From assembly GCF_000237925.1 (NCBI RefSeq), contig NC_031502.1, positions 19,218,909 through 19,282,908 on the forward strand: 64,000 nucleotides of DNA. Direction: 5' to 3'. Position numbers and translations under genes: made by a program. The stretch comes from Schistosoma mansoni (lineage: Eukaryota; Platyhelminthes; Trematoda; Strigeidida; Schistosomatidae). The notes below the pieces were generated by a model, which was given only the letters and a program-made list of their open reading frames with translations, was not told the DNA's origin and searched no databases. Positions 61,970 through 64,000 of this stretch are shown here, in pieces (the first letter of the stretch is position 1; each line of letters opens with the position of its first letter).

Positions 61970-62529
61970 CTTAGCAGTAGTGAGAAATAAACTGATAGGT
62001 AGGAAATATTTATTTCAATATCTATGCCCATCTATAGACATCCTTAGGATGGATCTTTGATGCTACATTTTATCAGTTTTACTTCATCCATCTTCAGAAA
62101 CAGGAAGCAGTCCGATATACTTAGTTTATTTTTCACTTCTGTTAAGAAACGTCTAAAAACTAATTCATGAAAGTCCAATTGTATCCCAGTTTAGAGAAAT
62201 AGGTCAAAGATCTTAAGTATACCTTTAGCTAATTATGAAAATATGCGAACCTTTTTTGGACAGTTAGTTACACTACTTTCTTCAACTCTTTACCATTATT
62301 TTACTATTGTGATAAAATGGAATTCGATAGACGGTTTACATGGTTTAAGATAGTGGCTTTTCGTTTTTCAAATTTTTACAACTATAGACAACACAGACAT
62401 ATTGAGACCTTCAAAAATATTTTCATCATAATGAGTTTAATTAAAAACATTTGAGTGTGGGATGTGATTGTTTTTATCTTCTCATCTCAACTAAGGAATG
62501 TCCAAGTAGAATTGAAGAATCGGAAATCC

Positions 62530-62537
62530 TATAAATA
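62530..62537 (+). promoter_or_regulatory. TATA box of the plus-strand sulfotransferase
   Basis: TATAAATA, 82 bases before the ATG at 62612. Initiation near 62560 would give a 5' UTR of about 50 bases. Its position supports the proposed first exon. Confidence 0.5.
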
Positions 62538-62611
62538 TAAGAGACCAAGCGAAAAGTCTTACCATCTAATTACATAGTTATTCAAACTGACTGAACGAGG
62601 AGAAGTGAGAA

Positions 62612-62774
62612 ATGAATACAACTGTTGAATATCCAAGCAAACTATTTGATGAGACTGATGGCGAAGAGGATAGCGATATCGAGACAAGTAATATCGATGC
62701 GAATGAACGCAATAATATGAGGAAATTAAAGAAGAAAGAAATCGCTTGTCCGCTCATTTTGACTAGAGATCATG
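62612..62774 (+). CDS. SULT-OR-like sulfotransferase, first exon (N-terminal leader)
   Basis: ATG at 62612 opens 54 codons plus one base up to a donor GTGAGT. The leader is acidic in the middle (DETDGEEDSDIETS), then basic (RKLKKKE), ending ACPLILTRDH. It has no signal peptide and no known domain, and SULT-OR starts almost directly at its P-loop, so this is an extra N-terminal tail. The phase-1 end joins the next exon as G+AA (Glu) in the P-loop frame. An alternative is that translation starts at the Met at 63324 in exon 2, making this a 5' UTR exon. Confidence 0.6.
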
Positions 62775-63290
62775 GTGAGTTTGTATGTTAATGCAATTTG
62801 ATAAAATATTCAATCATCCCCTTCGCAAACTTACCGTACTTTTACGAACCAGTCTTCTGGTTTGATAATAATAGTATGTGTTATTTTTTAATAAATGAGT
62901 TGAATGATTACATATTAAAATTGATTTTGCATGGTAAGCCAGTATTTTGTCTTCATATCTCGTCTCATGTACTCCAGTTGTGTTAAACAGATGATTATCA
63001 TTTATCATCTTGACGTTATATGCCTCGTGATTAACAATATGTCTGGTAACGTGAGTATCTGTTTGGATAAAACACATTTATATCAGATAGTACCATGAGC
63101 AATTCGACGTAACGGTGATACTGATAAGGATGTTCTTTCTTTGTAACTAAATTATTTACAAATAACACAGAGCATAAATTGAACGTCAATTTTTTAAGTT
63201 TTGTATACCAAATTTTGGATATCACAAACGCTCAATTTACAACTAACCGAAATATTACATCTTTGACTAAAACTATTTTGCTCATTGTAG
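62775..63290 (+). other. Intron 1 of the plus-strand sulfotransferase
   Basis: GTGAGT to TTGCTCATTGTAG, 516 bp. No other feature seen. Confidence 0.6.
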
Positions 63291-63619
63291 AACACCTGAT
63301 TAATATCTACGGAGTGGATTCTCAAATGAATTTTGGTTTACAAGTAATCGGAGCCGGACTTATGCGTTCCGGAACAACTAGTCTGAAATTCGCTTTGGAG
63401 TATCTATATAAGAAACAGTGCTATCATATGCGAGAATTAGTACTTAATATTCGTGAACCACATATCAAATTATGGTTGTGGGCAATAGAACAGGATAGAG
63501 AGAAGAAGGAAATACCTAGAGAATTTTGGTCACATATCTACAATGGTTTTGTGGCTGCAGTTGATTATCCAACTGCCGGGTTTTATGAGCACTTGTCAAA
63601 GATTTATCCACATGCAAAG
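63291..63619 (+). CDS. SULT-OR-like sulfotransferase, P-loop exon
   Basis: 329 bases from acceptor TTGCTCATTGTAG to donor GTAAGT, ending in phase 0. The PAPS-binding loop is clear: VIGAGLMRSGTTSLKFALEY (RSGTTS phosphate loop). It is followed by CYHMRELV, a helical WLWAIEQ segment and VDYPTAGFYEHLSKIYPHAK, all co-linear with SULT-OR (its CYHM, DLPTCGFY and IYPNAK). The remaining catalytic and C-terminal parts must lie beyond the window. The enzyme would be a cytosolic sulfotransferase using PAPS; the natural substrate of this family in flukes is not established. About 164 residues of the protein are visible. Confidence 0.9.
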
Positions 63620-64000
63620 GTAAGTTTTTTATTTCATATGTAGTTTTCTTGATTGTTTCGAATTCAGTTAGTCTAGAATTAGTTACATCTTCTGAGTATA
63701 TTTATTTAGTCAGTGTTATACGGACTTAAGGAGCGAATTGACGAAATTTGATATTTGAATATCAGTACAAGCGACAAAAGGATTTTTTATGATGGCATAA
63801 ACAAAACATCAATCTTTTCGGGGTATGAATCTTTCCCTGATCACCGATATGTTACACTTGGTAGATGGTTCAAGAACAAATGGTTGCATTTTGTCGGATC
63901 AGTATGTCCTGTTAATCAAATCTTCGGAATATACTCAAGAGTAAATTAGATTTAGTTTGTAATTCATCTAAATAGTCGACTTCAGTCCTAATACAAATAA
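63620..64000 (+). other. Start of intron 2, running off the window
   Basis: No exon continuing the sulfotransferase fold (expected to start like VLLTIRD) is visible. A 64-codon frame at 63755-63949 (with YVTLGRWFKNKWLHF) does not resemble the family and is taken as intronic. Confidence 0.5.

Noticed and set aside
63755-63949. Possible third sulfotransferase exon
   Set aside because: The sequence after IYPHAK should resemble VLLTIRD; this frame does not, and no convincing acceptor starts it in phase 0.

Overview
The window looks like nuclear DNA of a blood fluke (genus Schistosoma). It is AT-rich and has long introns and long gene-poor stretches. It carries SM-alpha-type repeats with hammerhead ribozymes, RTE-clade LINEs of the SR2/SR3/Perere-3 kind, and sulfotransferases resembling the schistosome oxamniquine-activating enzyme SULT-OR. 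I could not decide the species. There are three assembly gaps of exactly 200 N.

Layout. (1) 1-2.7 kb, plus strand: the last large exon of a WD40-repeat protein, possibly of the NACHT/WD type, ending in a CaaX-like tetrapeptide. (2) 2.7-28.9 kb: a long tail-to-tail interval with no gene I can support. It holds hammerhead-bearing SINE-like repeats (4.9, 12.1, 18.0, 21.1 kb) and an internally deleted RTE LINE (26.9-27.7 kb). (3) 28.9-42.1 kb, minus strand: an ETS transcription factor of the ERG/FLI type. Four exons can be placed with matching intron phases; the DNA-binding domain is in the last exon, and the N-terminal exons (with any Pointed domain) were not found. Its introns contain more hammerhead repeats and gap 1. 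(4) 42-53 kb: more hammerhead repeats in inverted arrangements, two of which straddle gaps 2 and 3, plus two unassigned coding-like segments (one inside an ETS intron at 41.3-41.7 kb). (5) 53.25-56.47 kb: a near full-length but dead RTE LINE with a 16-bp target-site duplication. (6) 61.5-64 kb: two SULT-OR-like sulfotransferase loci on opposite strands. The minus one shows only its C-terminal exon; the plus one shows a TATA box, first exon and P-loop exon and runs off the window.

The most striking signal is the number of tRNA-headed short elements ending in hammerhead cores. At least three families (called A, B and C here) are present, with a possible fourth. Several copies show inverted arms, so that ribozymes lie on both strands around one element. 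The genes themselves are unrelated neighbours and do not form an operon or pathway.
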